A DNA stretch of 64,000 nt from Pseudomonas sp. JUb42 (lineage in GTDB: Bacteria; Pseudomonadota; Gammaproteobacteria; Pseudomonadales; Pseudomonadaceae): assembly GCF_024807945.1 (NCBI RefSeq), contig NZ_JANUFD010000001.1, forward strand, positions 186,001 to 250,000, written 5' to 3'. The notes under the pieces are model-generated. The model ran no database searches, was not told the DNA's origin, and worked only from the letters and a program-made list of their open reading frames with translations. How positions within the stretch are numbered: position 1 is the stretch's first letter; each line of letters begins with the position of its first letter. Below are positions 1 to 10,118 of this stretch, piece after piece. The position numbers and the translations under genes are program-made.

Positions 1-687
1 TGCGTTGCCGGGCGGTGGCTTTCCAGTCGATCTGGCGCAGGCTGTCGCCCTCGCGAAACTCGCGCAACTGGTTGAATTCCAGACCCAGCCCGCGTCGTTG
101 GCGCTGTCTTACGCCGATCTGGCTCAGCCAGTTATCCACAGCCAGCAACTGGCCGCCGTACAACCGGGCGAAGTCCGGGTAGACGCGGGTGCTGCCAGGC
201 ACGTCCAGATAGCGGCGTGATTGCCACAGGCGCAAGGGGCTGGGCAGGTTGATTTCGCAGCGTTCGAACTGGAATCGCCCGCGTTTGAGTGGGCGCAGGC
301 GATAACCCAGTTCGCCACGCTGGCCGGGACGCAGGGTGATGCTTTGTGGCAGGTTCTCGGTGGCCAGGCCTGCGGGAGCATGGTCATGCAGGCTCAGGGT
401 CAGAGTGGCCGGGCTGTCATGTTCGATATCCATGCGCACTTCGCTCCAGCGCCCCAACGCCAGGCTGCCCGGCATCTGCCGTTGCAGGCGCGGAGAAGGG
501 CGGCGCAGGAGCCAGACGGCATCGAGCAGCCCCAATAAGGCCACCGCCACCAGCACGGCGACGAAGCCACTGGCGGTCTTGGCGGGCACGGCGATCTCCA
601 GCGCATTCAGGCTGCCCAGGACAATGGCCAGGCCCAGCAGCGCCAGCAGAATGCCCAGCAGGCTGCGCGAGGGCTTGAGGAGCTGTT

Positions 688-691
<4 letters not shown>
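1..691 (-). CDS. DUF58 domain protein (partial, runs off the left edge)
   Basis: Reading leftwards from a GTG at 691, an open frame of about 230 codons continues past the window start. The N-terminus has two hydrophobic segments (about residues 8-28 and 35-52), followed by a beta-rich stretch and, near the edge, the DUF58 signature REGDSLRQIDWKATAR. DUF58 proteins are membrane-anchored, often carry a von Willebrand-like fold, and are nearly always encoded with a MoxR ATPase. The GTG overlaps the moxR stop codon as GTGA, the same coupling seen upstream in this operon, which decides the start. It is the sixth gene of the operon that begins at 6511. The C-terminus cannot be seen. Its molecular role is not established; an adaptor or substrate role with MoxR is inferred. 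Confidence 0.85.
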
Positions 692-2006
<1,315 letters not shown>

Positions 2007-2010
<4 letters not shown>

Positions 2011-3233
2011 AAGGCATTCCTGAGGGCTTGCAGGTGGGCAACCTGACGGGTGAAGTCGGCACTGGAAAGGCGTTTGGCCGGACGCGGGCGCATGGCCTGG
2101 CCGACGGCACTGGTGGACTGGCGCGTGAGCCGGGCCAGCACTTGCCATTGATCGGCCACACCGAGTTGTTCGAAGCCGGGATGGCGTTGGCGGGCGCGGC
2201 GCAGAATGTCTTGTTGCAGGCCGCGCAGCAGGGTTTGTTGACCGCTGTGGCGCAGGAGGAAATCGGCACTGGCGCGCAGGTGTTCGGTCAATTGACGGCG
2301 GGCGCGGGAAGCCGGGGCCTGCAAGGGGCCGTGGCGCAGCCCGAAATGCCAGAGGCTGAGCACAATCAGCAAGGCCAGGACGGTCAGGGCCAGGGGAAAG
2401 TTATGCAGCAGCAGGCCAAACAGGTTGTCATGATCGGTGCGCAGGACCAGGGTCACTTCGCTGTCCTGGGCCAGATACCACAGCAGCCAGGCATTGTCGT
2501 ATTTGCCGATGGCGCGGGTTTTCCACAGGTCGGCGTCGGTGACCACGGTAATAATGCCTTGGCCCCGGGTGAGTTGCAGCATATGGGTGGAATCGGCGCT
2601 GTTGGCCCAGGCCTGGGCAACGTCCTGCGGGTCATCGAGGTGGAAGGCGGTGTCGAAGCCGATATAGGCCGGGGCGCTTTCGTTTTCGATATATAAGCGG
2701 GTCAGTTCCGGCCAGGGCAGATTCGGCGTGTCGGAAATCGGCGCGGCGCGCATGGGAATCATCGGCCTGACGCGTTGGTTGCTCTCTTGCAGATCCTGCT
2801 TTTGCAGGTCTTTGCTCAGGTATTGGCGCAGATGCAGGCGATCCAGCAATAGATCGCCACTACGGCCCTTCTTCTCGTCCCAGAGCTGTTCGGCGACAAA
2901 GATCAGGTGACCGCCGTCCAGTACCCATTGCAACACCTCGTCGGCCTGGCCGGGCGTCATGTTTTCCCGGCTGTCGAGCAGGATCAGGGTTTTGGCGGGC
3001 AGCTGCGGGTTGGGGTCGGGCAGGTGGTTGATGTTGGTAATGACATTGACCGGGATCGAGCGTTGACGCAGGTACTCCTGAGCCGCCAGATACGGATTGC
3101 TGCGGGCTTCCGGTGACGGCCCCTGGTCGATGCTGACGGTATAGCGCTCGATGTGGTCGTAGCTGCGCTGAGCGGCCAGAAGCAGCAGCGCCAGGATCAA
3201 CAGACCGAGCAGGATCGCGGTGCGCCGGGTCAT
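2007..3233 (-). CDS. DUF4350 domain-containing membrane protein
   Basis: 408 residues. A transmembrane segment lies at residues 5-21, followed by a periplasmic-looking region in which a DUF4350 pattern is visible (SNPYLAAQEYLRQRSIPV, then LLDSRENMTPGQADEVLQWV and GGHLIFVAEQLWD). This fold resembles a glutamine-amidotransferase-like/GATase domain without obvious catalytic residues. A second membrane segment (about 272-292) is followed by a cytoplasmic tail rich in arginine and leucine. The start overlaps the previous stop as ATGA and the stop overlaps moxR as ATGA, which implies translational coupling. The family occurs in MoxR/DUF58/DUF4129 operons; its biochemical role is unknown. Confidence 0.85.
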
Positions 3234-4822
3234 GACGGTGCCCCCGGCTTGCCCAGGTTGCGCCAGCCGTCACACAGCTCCTGGCAAGCCTGCTGCGGCG
3301 GCAGTTGGTGACCGTATGCGAGGTTTTGCCAATGGCGCATCAGGTTGCGGCTGAAAATAGTCAGTGAAGGTTCAGCCAGGCTGGCAACCCTGAGCAGAAC
3401 CTGGCCTTCAGTATCGGCCTCTTTAAGGGGCAGCTGATAGTCAATCAGCAGGCGATTGAGCAGCGCCCGGTAGAGCAGGCCGAGGGCCTCACGGGGCTGG
3501 CTGGCCCAGAGCTGTTGCGCGTGGCCGGCGACGTCGTCCGGCAGGCTGGCGCTGCTTATCTGCAGGCCGAACAATTGTTCGGGCATGTCGCGCAGCGGCA
3601 GTTTTTCTTTTGCGCTTCGACGGCTGACAAAGGTGCCCACCCAGCTGCGGTAGCGCCATGCCAGCAGGCAGGCCACGGCCAGCAGCGCTCCCCAGAGCAA
3701 TACTTCGAAGGTGCTGGCCAGGGTCCTGGCAGCATTGAGCAGGCGCATCAGCCAGGGGGATGGCGCGGCCTGACGGGCATGTTCGCTGGCCGGTTTGGCC
3801 TCGTCCGGATTCTTCCAGCGCCAGCGGGTTTCGCTCTTCATGTTCTTAAAGGGCGGCTGATCCAGCACACTGCCGATCTGTTTGGCCGAGTCCTGGCTGG
3901 TCACGGGCTGGTGGGTCAGGCGCGGGCTCATCGGCCCGGCTTCCTGCTGACCGGCCTTGACCGGGCTCTGTTCAGGGATCGGGCAACTCTGCTCGGGTGG
4001 TTCGTCAGCCCAACTGGTCGACGAGATCGTCATTAACGCCACGCCCCCGCCGATCAGCAGAACATAGGCGCTGCCGATCAGCCGTTGGCGCAGGCGGCGC
4101 AGCACCAGTTCGATATCCCAGGCTTCCAGCTGCGTGCGTCGATTGAGGTAGAGGGTGAAGCCGCAGGCGACATAGATGGGTTCCCAGAACACCAGCACCA
4201 TGGCGTAGAAGGCGTTGGTCAGATGTTCCAGCCAATTCCACTGGCCTTCGGCAAGAAGCAGTTTCTGCCAGCTCCAGTCGATTTCGATCTGCTCCGGGAT
4301 CATGGCGTAGAACAGCGTGATCATGCCGATCCAGAGGACGGTTTCCAGGCTCGCGCCGACCGACGTCAGGCAGCGCGCGGCACGCATGTCCTTGCGGCTC
4401 AACACGCCGATGCGTTGGGCGCGAGGTGCGCCATTCAAGTGTTCGAGCTGTTGGACCGGCAGCAGGAAGCTTCGGCTGGCACCCAGGCGGCGCCAGGTCA
4501 GGCTGGCCAGCCATTGCGATTTGAGCGTGCGTGGCCAGGCTTTCAGCGCCTCCTTGAGGCTCGGTGTATTGCCGAACAGAGCCTGCGAAAGAATCAAGAG
4601 CGGCAGGCGGTCATACAGCGGCTTGAGCCACCAGAACACAAACAGGGCAATGGACGGGTATTCCCAGAACACGGCGCTGAGCAGGCAAAAGATCGGCAGC
4701 GTCACCAGAGCCCAACTGCCCATTAGCAGGCCGCGATGCTCCCGAGCCAGCAGGACGCCCAGGTCGATGGACTCCCACGGGTTGCGCGGGCGAATGGCCA
4801 CGCTGGCGTCAGTCAGGCGCAT
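3230..4822 (-). CDS. DUF4129 domain-containing multi-pass membrane protein
   Basis: About 530 residues. The N-terminal half has several hydrophobic segments (around residues 35-75, 165-185, 200-240 and 265-280), then a long polar loop, another membrane segment near 385-405, and a C-terminal cytoplasmic domain with the DUF4129 pattern (QLWASQPREALGLLYRALLN, then EADTEGQVLLR). DUF4129 domains are often fused to transglutaminases in MoxR operons, but no transglutaminase domain is seen here. I chose the ATG at 4822, which overlaps the upstream gene by 14 bases; a TTG at 4840 is an alternative. Neither has a convincing ribosome binding site, consistent with translational coupling. Function unknown. 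Confidence 0.82.
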   Translation of the reverse strand: MRLTDASVAIRPRNPWESIDLGVLLAREHRGLLMGSWALVTLPIFCLLSAVFWEYPSIALFVFWWLKPLYDRLPLLILSQALFGNTPSLKEALKAWPRTLKSQWLASLTWRRLGASRSFLLPVQQLEHLNGAPRAQRIGVLSRKDMRAARCLTSVGASLETVLWIGMITLFYAMIPEQIEIDWSWQKLLLAEGQWNWLEHLTNAFYAMVLVFWEPIYVACGFTLYLNRRTQLEAWDIELVLRRLRQRLIGSAYVLLIGGGVALMTISSTSWADEPPEQSCPIPEQSPVKAGQQEAGPMSPRLTHQPVTSQDSAKQIGSVLDQPPFKNMKSETRWRWKNPDEAKPASEHARQAAPSPWLMRLLNAARTLASTFEVLLWGALLAVACLLAWRYRSWVGTFVSRRSAKEKLPLRDMPEQLFGLQISSASLPDDVAGHAQQLWASQPREALGLLYRALLNRLLIDYQLPLKEADTEGQVLLRVASLAEPSLTIFSRNLMRHWQNLAYGHQLPPQQACQELCDGWRNLGKPGAPS

Positions 4823-5789
4823 GGCGGGTGCGTCCGGCAAGGGTCAGGTAACTCAGTACCAACAGCCACAGGCCGCCGCCGACACTGTATTTCAGCGTGG
4901 GCGAGGGCCAGGCCATGGAGGACCAGTAGGCTTCTATAAAGGCCGCGATCAACAGCAACAGAATGACGCCGCCGATCAGTTCCACGCTGTCTTTGGCCGC
5001 CAGACGCAGGGCTTCGCCGCGCGGCCTGGGGCCGGGGGCGAGCAGGGCGGCGCCGAGTTTCAGGCCGGCGGCACCGGCCAGGGCTATGGCGGTCAGTTCA
5101 AAGGCGCCGTGGCCGACGACAAATGACCAGAAGGTCTGGCCGAAGCCGATGCCGGTCAGATGCCCGGCAACCGCGCCGATCATCAGGCCGTTGAACAGCA
5201 GGAAGAACAGGCTGCCCAGGCCGAACAGCAGCCCCGAGGCGTAGGTCTGAAAACCGATGCCGATGTTGTGCATGATGTAGTAACCGAACATCTGCCAGTC
5301 GTCGCTGGATTCGCGCTCGATGGCCTGGCCGATTCTGGCTGCCGACGGGTCGTACATGCTTTCCATCTCGGCCACCTGTTCGGGGCTGACGACGCTGTAG
5401 ACAAGATTGGGAAAGCCGTAGACCAGCGCGGCCATGACGATCAGGCTGGCGAAGAACAGCAGGCTGGCGACCAATACGAAACGCCATTCAGTGCGTACCC
5501 GGCGCGGGAAGTCGGCGAGGACAAAACTCAGCAGTTTGCCGCCCATCTGGCTGCGATGACGATACAACTGCTGGTGACCACGCATGGCCAGTTGTTGCAG
5601 CGGGTCGATGATATGGCTGCTGTAGCCGCGCTCCTGCGCCAAAGCCAGTTGTTGGCAGAGGCGCCGGTAGTCTGCGCTAAAGGCATCATGGGATTTGCCC
5701 TTGGTTTTGCCGCGCTCGAGGGCATCCAGTTGCGTGGCGAAGCGCAGCCAGTCTTCTTGATGACGACTTTCAAACACGCTCTGCTTCAT
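4809..5789 (-). CDS. SpoIIM-like (DUF95) membrane protein
   Basis: 326 residues. A soluble N-terminal region of about 100 residues precedes five or more membrane segments (around 105-128, 185-215, 222-245, 265-290 and 300-318). The sequence resembles stage II sporulation protein M/DUF95 proteins, including the GIGFGQTFWSFVVGHGAFEL stretch typical of the family. The organism is not a spore former, so this is the non-sporulation branch that travels with RDD, MoxR and DUF58 genes. Start and upstream stop overlap as ATGA. In Bacillus SpoIIM is part of a peptidoglycan-remodelling complex; a cell-envelope role here is only inferred from the operon. Confidence 0.85.
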   Translation of the reverse strand: MKQSVFESRHQEDWLRFATQLDALERGKTKGKSHDAFSADYRRLCQQLALAQERGYSSHIIDPLQQLAMRGHQQLYRHRSQMGGKLLSFVLADFPRRVRTEWRFVLVASLLFFASLIVMAALVYGFPNLVYSVVSPEQVAEMESMYDPSAARIGQAIERESSDDWQMFGYYIMHNIGIGFQTYASGLLFGLGSLFFLLFNGLMIGAVAGHLTGIGFGQTFWSFVVGHGAFELTAIALAGAAGLKLGAALLAPGPRPRGEALRLAAKDSVELIGGVILLLLIAAFIEAYWSSMAWPSPTLKYSVGGGLWLLVLSYLTLAGRTRHAPD

Positions 5790-6511
5790 GGTGGGCCCAA
5801 CAGTCCACGGGCGATGCCGTTGAGTCGGGTGACCGCCTGGGTGGGATGAACGCGCAAGGGCTTGGCCACGATACTGGCGAGTTCTTCAGTACGCTCCTTG
5901 CTCAGTTCGCCCTGGCGTTCGGCGAAACCGAGCACGGCGCGTTGTTCGTCCAGGCTCAGGGCGAAGGGAGCGATCTGTGCGCTGGCCTCGGGCAGACTCG
6001 GGCGTTTGACCGGGATGTCGCGATAGACCACCAGCGTGCCGGCGGCGAGATCGCCCAGGCGCTTGAACATGGATTGTTGCAGGCAGGCAACGGCGCCCAC
6101 GCAATAACCCACCGGCAGCATGTCGACAAAGCGCAGCAGGTTGCGGATCAGTGAAGCGGTCCAGCCGATGGGGGTGCCATCATCGTGGATCACCCGCAGG
6201 CCCATGATCTGCTTGCCGGGTGTGCGGCCCTGATTGAGCATCTCGAACAACACGGCATACCACCAGGTCACCAGAAACAGGGCCAGGGCGGTGAGGCCCG
6301 CGCCGAACTTTTCCAGAGGGTGCAGCAGCACGGCGAGGATCAGCAGGGTGATGCCGCGAATGCCCAGGTCAATGGCGAATGCCATGGCTCGCGGAACCAG
6401 GCCCGCAGGGCGCAAGATCAGATCGATACCTTCCGGGGTCTCGATGCGGATGCGGGTGTCCAGCGGCGCAGGCGATGGCGCAGTCCTTGGCAAAGCGTGC
6501 GGGGATGACAT
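5786..6511 (-). CDS. RDD family membrane protein, first gene of the MoxR operon
   Basis: 241 residues. The RDD domain is recognisable from the arginine near the start of the first membrane segment (RPAGLVPRAMAFAIDLGIRG) and from the later NQGRTPGKQIMGLRVIHDDG motif, with three to four hydrophobic segments between about residues 38 and 160. The C-terminal 70 residues are soluble. This is the promoter-proximal gene: the 190 bases between it and sbcB must hold both divergent promoters. The downstream genes all overlap, so the set is probably one transcript. RDD proteins have been linked to ion or small-molecule transport in some bacteria; here the function is unknown. Confidence 0.87.
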   Translation of the reverse strand: MSSPHALPRTAPSPAPLDTRIRIETPEGIDLILRPAGLVPRAMAFAIDLGIRGITLLILAVLLHPLEKFGAGLTALALFLVTWWYAVLFEMLNQGRTPGKQIMGLRVIHDDGTPIGWTASLIRNLLRFVDMLPVGYCVGAVACLQQSMFKRLGDLAAGTLVVYRDIPVKRPSLPEASAQIAPFALSLDEQRAVLGFAERQGELSKERTEELASIVAKPLRVHPTQAVTRLNGIARGLLGPP

Positions 6512-6703
6512 TGTCGGGAATGGGTATTCCTGGGGGAAAGACTGATCCTAGTGGTGAGTCATGAAAATGACTATTAATTTTTCTGTCATTGCGCCGCCAT
6601 GACCGTTAGGAAACGTCTGATATATGTATCAGCACGTTATCCAATTCGCCATTTGCCTGAACTCGGCCCTACACTTCGGCGGTCTTCTGTTCAGGATCAG
6701 CCC

Positions 6704-8134
6704 GTGACTTCCAGCATTTTCTGGTACGACTACGAAACCACCGGCATCAACCCGCGCAATGACCGGGCCTTGCAGGTTGCCGGTATTCGCACCGATGACC
6801 AACTCAACGAGATCGCCGCACCGGTGAATCTTTATTGCCAGCCCAGTGATGACATCCTGCCCCATCCGGCAGCCTGCATGATTACCGGCATCACTCCCTC
6901 GCGCCTGGCCGAACAGGGGTTGGGCGAGGCCGAGTTCATGACCCGGGTGCACGCTGAACTTGCCGAGCCGGGTACTTGTGGCGCCGGTTACAACACGCTG
7001 CGCTTTGACGATGAGGTGACGCGCTACAGCCTGTATCGCAACTTTTTCGATCCGTATGGTCGTGAATGGCAGGGCGGTAACAGTCGTTGGGATTTGATTG
7101 ATGTAGTGCGCACGGCTTATGCGCTGAGGCCTGAAGGGATTGTCTGGCCTGAGGAGGATGGGCGGGTCACCTTGAAACTGGAGCGTTTGACTGCAGCCAA
7201 CGGTATTGACCATGGTCAGGCGCATGACGCTTTATCCGATGTTCGCGCAACCATTGCACTTGCGCGCTTGATTCGTGAAAAACAACCCAGGCTTTATGAC
7301 TTTTTATTTCATCTTCGCAGTAAACAGAAGGTTCAGGAGCAGATTCACCTGTTGCAGCCGTTGGTGCATATTTCCGGACGTTTCTCTGCGGCGCGTAACT
7401 ACCTGGGCGTCGTGTTGCCGCTGGCGTGGCATCCGAAAAACCGTAATGCGTTGATTGTCTGCGACTTGCATCTGGATCATGCTCCGCTGTTGCAAGAGCA
7501 GGCGCCAATATTAAGACAGCGGTTATATACGCGACGTGAGGATCTGGCAGAAGGCGAACTGCCGGTGCCGCTAAAATTGCTGCATATAAATCGCTGCCCG
7601 GTGGTGGCGCCGCTGGGCGTCCTGCGCAGCGAAGATATTCAGCGCCTGCAACTGGATATGGCGGGCTATCAGCAGCGTGCACAACGCTTGGCCGAGACCC
7701 GGGAACTATGGCAGGAAAAACTCCAGGTCGTTTATGGCCCCGAGGAGTTCGCGGGCACCGAGGATCCTGAACAACAGTTGTATGACGGCTTTATTGGTGA
7801 TCGGGATCGTCGTTTATGTGAACAAGTGCGCATTGCCGAGCCAGAACAGTTGGCGAGCGGCGCGTGGCCTTTTGATGATGCGCGGCTACCTGAATTATTG
7901 TTTCGTTACCGGGCTCGCAACTTCTCTGACACCTTGACTGCGCAAGAGCTGCAGCGCTGGCGGGTTTTCTGTCAGGAGCGCCTGACAGACGCCGGGAAGG
8001 GCGCGCCTAATACTTTGCAAGGTTTTGCCCAAGCGTTGGCCGAGTTGTCTCCTGCTGCGACTCCTGCGCAACTCCAGGTGTTGGGCGAATGGCAGCAGCA
8101 TGTGCAGTTATTGCGTCAGCGGCTGGGGCTCTGA
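6704..8134 (+). CDS. sbcB: Exodeoxyribonuclease I
   Basis: Degrades single-stranded DNA 3' to 5' and takes part in recombination and mismatch repair. The protein shows the DEDDh exonuclease motifs: YDYETTG (residues 8-14, with catalytic D and E), the GYNTLRFDDE motif near residue 100, and HDALSDVRATIALARL near 180. The C-terminal SH3-like and helical regions match ExoI. I chose the GTG at 6704 because AGGA lies 7 bases upstream and the product is 476 residues, close to the 475 of E. coli ExoI; an open frame back to 6599 would add 35 residues with no similarity to the family. It is monocistronic, ending at a bidirectional terminator shared with mvaT. Confidence 0.96.
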   Translation: MTSSIFWYDYETTGINPRNDRALQVAGIRTDDQLNEIAAPVNLYCQPSDDILPHPAACMITGITPSRLAEQGLGEAEFMTRVHAELAEPGTCGAGYNTLRFDDEVTRYSLYRNFFDPYGREWQGGNSRWDLIDVVRTAYALRPEGIVWPEEDGRVTLKLERLTAANGIDHGQAHDALSDVRATIALARLIREKQPRLYDFLFHLRSKQKVQEQIHLLQPLVHISGRFSAARNYLGVVLPLAWHPKNRNALIVCDLHLDHAPLLQEQAPILRQRLYTRREDLAEGELPVPLKLLHINRCPVVAPLGVLRSEDIQRLQLDMAGYQQRAQRLAETRELWQEKLQVVYGPEEFAGTEDPEQQLYDGFIGDRDRRLCEQVRIAEPEQLASGAWPFDDARLPELLFRYRARNFSDTLTAQELQRWRVFCQERLTDAGKGAPNTLQGFAQALAELSPAATPAQLQVLGEWQQHVQLLRQRLGL

Positions 8135-8162
8135 CCTCCATCGGATATTTCGTGGGCAATAA

Positions 8163-8186
8163 AAAACGCCAGCAGGCTGGCGTTTT
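8163..8186. terminator. Bidirectional terminator between sbcB and mvaT
   Basis: The hairpin AACGCCAGCAGGCTGGCGTT is flanked by A and T runs on both sides, so it can end the rightward sbcB transcript and the leftward mvaT transcript. Confidence 0.85.
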
Positions 8187-8221
8187 CGGGTGTGGCGAAA
8201 GATCGGCGATCTTGTCCGGGC

Positions 8222-8599
8222 TTAGCCCAGCAGAGTTGCCCAGCTTTCAACCTCGTCACCGCCCCACTTGGCTTTCCACTCTTTCAGAGTCTTGTGGTTG
8301 CCACCTTTGGTTTCGATGACTTCACCGTTGTGCGGGTTTTTGTATTGCTTGACTTTGCGTGCACGCTTGGTGCCGGTAGTCTTGACGATGCCGCGAGGGG
8401 CTTTATTAACTTTAGCGTCAGGATCGAGCAGGGCGATGATGTCGCGCAGGGACTTCTGATACTCAGCCATCAGGGTGCGCAGTTTGCCTTCGAATTCCAG
8501 CTCTTTTTGCAGTTTGTCGTCTTCCGACAGGTTCTTCAAACGGGCTTGCAGTTCTTTGATAGCTTCTTCTGTGGCGCGGTATTCGTTGATCAGAGACAT
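8222..8599 (-). CDS. mvaT: H-NS family xenogeneic silencer MvaT
   Basis: 125 residues. The N-terminal coiled-coil oligomerisation region (starting SLINEYRATEEAIKELQ) is followed by the DNA-binding domain with KRARKVKQYKNPHNGE and the closing stretch GGNHKTLKEWKAKWG, as in Pseudomonas MvaT. The protein binds AT-rich DNA in the minor groove and silences foreign genes. The ATG at 8599 is chosen since MSLINEYRATEE is the family's N-terminus; the frame upstream is not conserved-looking. The upstream 337 bases include an AT-rich block (about 8668-8715) that may serve for autoregulation, which is an inference. Single gene, convergent with sbcB. Confidence 0.95.
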   Translation of the reverse strand: MSLINEYRATEEAIKELQARLKNLSEDDKLQKELEFEGKLRTLMAEYQKSLRDIIALLDPDAKVNKAPRGIVKTTGTKRARKVKQYKNPHNGEVIETKGGNHKTLKEWKAKWGGDEVESWATLLG

Positions 8600-8936
8600 G
8601 AGGAAGACCTTATGTTGTGATGTGGGCAGGGATCTGTGGGGCAATAATAGTCATGCTCTTTGTCCAAGTAAACATTAAATAAAAGTTTTATTTGAATTAT
8701 TTAGAAATATAGAGCGGTCCTACAGCGCTGAGGAACTAGACGTCAGACCTTTACGTACGAAAGATAGTCCCGTTCCGAGGTTCTTAAATGCCCGGCAGCG
8801 GCCTTGGGCCAGGCCTGCTTGTTCGCCCGTGGCTGGTATGCCAGGGCCTCACATCGTCAGAACCGAAGGAGTACTGTGCAGTTTTGCCGCGCACTCGCTA
8901 GAATGGCCGCCTTTGCGAAGTTCTGGAGTTTCCCTC
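8600..8936. promoter_or_regulatory. Divergent promoter region of mvaT and purU
   Basis: 337 bases without a gene. The half next to mvaT is strikingly AT-rich (about 8668-8715, including an AAATAAAA/TTTTATTT palindrome), which stands out in this GC-rich genome and is a plausible MvaT-binding region. No further coding signal was found. Individual promoters were not assigned. Confidence 0.4.
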
Positions 8937-9788
8937 ATGCGCACTTTTCGTCTGGTGATTGCTTGCCCGGACCGTGTTGGCATCGTTGCCAAAGTCAGTA
9001 ATTTTCTGGCGTCCCATAACGGCTGGATTACCGAAGCGAGCCACCATTCGGACAATCTCAGCGGCTGGTTTTTTATGCGCCATGAGATTCGTGCCGATAC
9101 ATTGCCATTTGAACTAGAAGGCTTTCGTGAGGCGTTTGCGCCGATTGCCGAAGAGTTCGCCATGGACTGGCGCATTACCGACTCCGCGCAGAAAAAGCGT
9201 GTGGTGCTGATGGCCAGCCGTGAGTCCCATTGCCTGGCCGACCTGCTGCACCGCTGGCACAGCGATGAACTGGACTGCGAGATTGCCTGCGTGATCTCCA
9301 ACCACCAGGACTTGCGCAGTATGGTGGAGTGGCACGACATTCCTTATTACCATGTTCCGGTCGACCCTCAGGACAAGGAGCCGGCATTTGCCGAAGTCTC
9401 GCGTCTGGTCGGGCACCATCAGGCCGATGTTGTGGTTCTGGCGCGCTACATGCAAATCCTGCCGCCGCAACTGTGCCGTGACTATGCTCATCAGGTCATC
9501 AACATCCACCACAGCTTCCTGCCGTCTTTCGTCGGCGCCAAACCGTACCATCAGGCGTCGTTGCGCGGCGTCAAGCTGATCGGCGCTACTTGCCACTATG
9601 TGACCGAAGAGCTGGATGCAGGTCCTATCATCGAGCAGGACGTCGTTCGCGTCAGCCACCGCGACAGCATTGAAAACATGGTGCGCTTCGGTCGTGACGT
9701 AGAGAAGATGGTCCTGGCGCGCGGCCTGCGTGCGCATCTGGAAGACCGTGTGTTGGTGCACGACAACAAGACTGTGGTTTTTGACTGA
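8937..9788 (+). CDS. purU: Formyltetrahydrofolate deformylase
   Basis: Hydrolyses 10-formyl-tetrahydrofolate to formate and tetrahydrofolate, feeding purine synthesis and balancing the one-carbon pool. 283 residues: an N-terminal ACT domain (about 5-80, starting FRLVIACPDRVGIVAKVS) and a formyltransferase-fold catalytic domain with the VINIHHSFLPSFVGAKPYHQ motif and a downstream GATCHYVTEELDAGPII stretch, matching PurU. The ATG at 8937 follows GGAG (about 8924) and the ACT domain begins immediately, so earlier in-frame starts are rejected. It is followed by a REPIN rather than a simple terminator. Confidence 0.95.
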   Translation: MRTFRLVIACPDRVGIVAKVSNFLASHNGWITEASHHSDNLSGWFFMRHEIRADTLPFELEGFREAFAPIAEEFAMDWRITDSAQKKRVVLMASRESHCLADLLHRWHSDELDCEIACVISNHQDLRSMVEWHDIPYYHVPVDPQDKEPAFAEVSRLVGHHQADVVVLARYMQILPPQLCRDYAHQVINIHHSFLPSFVGAKPYHQASLRGVKLIGATCHYVTEELDAGPIIEQDVVRVSHRDSIENMVRFGRDVEKMVLARGLRAHLEDRVLVHDNKTVVFD

Positions 9789-9812
9789 TCTGTACTGACC
9801 TGATTGATTTTG

Positions 9813-9902
9813 TGTGGGAGCGAATTCATTCGCGAAGTCGGATCCACATGCGACATAGTGGCCGCATGTGCCGACGCTTTCGCGGATGAATCCGCTCCCA
9901 CA
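9813..9902. repeat. REPIN, GTGGGAGCGAATTCATTCG family
   Basis: Arms GTGGGAGCGAATTCATTCGC (from about 9814) and the inverted copy ending about 9902, with an imperfect right arm (GGATGAATCCGCTCCC). It sits directly after purU and before a small gene. Confidence 0.85.
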
Positions 9903-9926
9903 ACATAATGTGCCAGGAGATCCTGG

Positions 9927-10118
9927 ATGTCCGACCCACTCGACAAAGCCACCTCCAGCGCCCCGGCCACTCTCGGCGAGGGCTGTCTGAGCCGTTATGA
10001 CCCCGATGCCTTGACGCCGGAAAACGGCACTGAATTCGAAGGCGCTGCCGAACTCTGGGAGAGCTTGCAGCCTGTGGCAGACGCCAGCGATGAAGCGTCG
10101 GGCAAGCAAAAGCCTTGA
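9927..10118 (+). CDS. Small acidic protein of unknown function
   Basis: 63 residues, acidic, with no hydrophobic segment and a high content of A, E, S and D. The start is supported by AGGAG at about 9916 with proper spacing. Its last 124 bases overlap the 3' end of the convergent deacetylase-like gene (9995-10855), so part of this DNA is read in both directions. I do not recognise the family with confidence. It may be a genuine small Pseudomonas protein; the alternative is that only the deacetylase is real here, but the good ribosome binding site argues for expression. Confidence 0.55.
   Translation: MSDPLDKATSSAPATLGEGCLSRYDPDALTPENGTEFEGAAELWESLQPVADASDEASGKQKP

Noticed and set aside
6599..6703. 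N-terminal extension of sbcB to the ATG at 6599
   Set aside because: Unlike ExoI N-termini; GTG at 6704 has an AGGA site and gives the family length.
9813..9902. REPIN as a simple rho-independent terminator of purU
   Set aside because: The arms are 40 bases apart with no U run and recur throughout the window as a repeat family.
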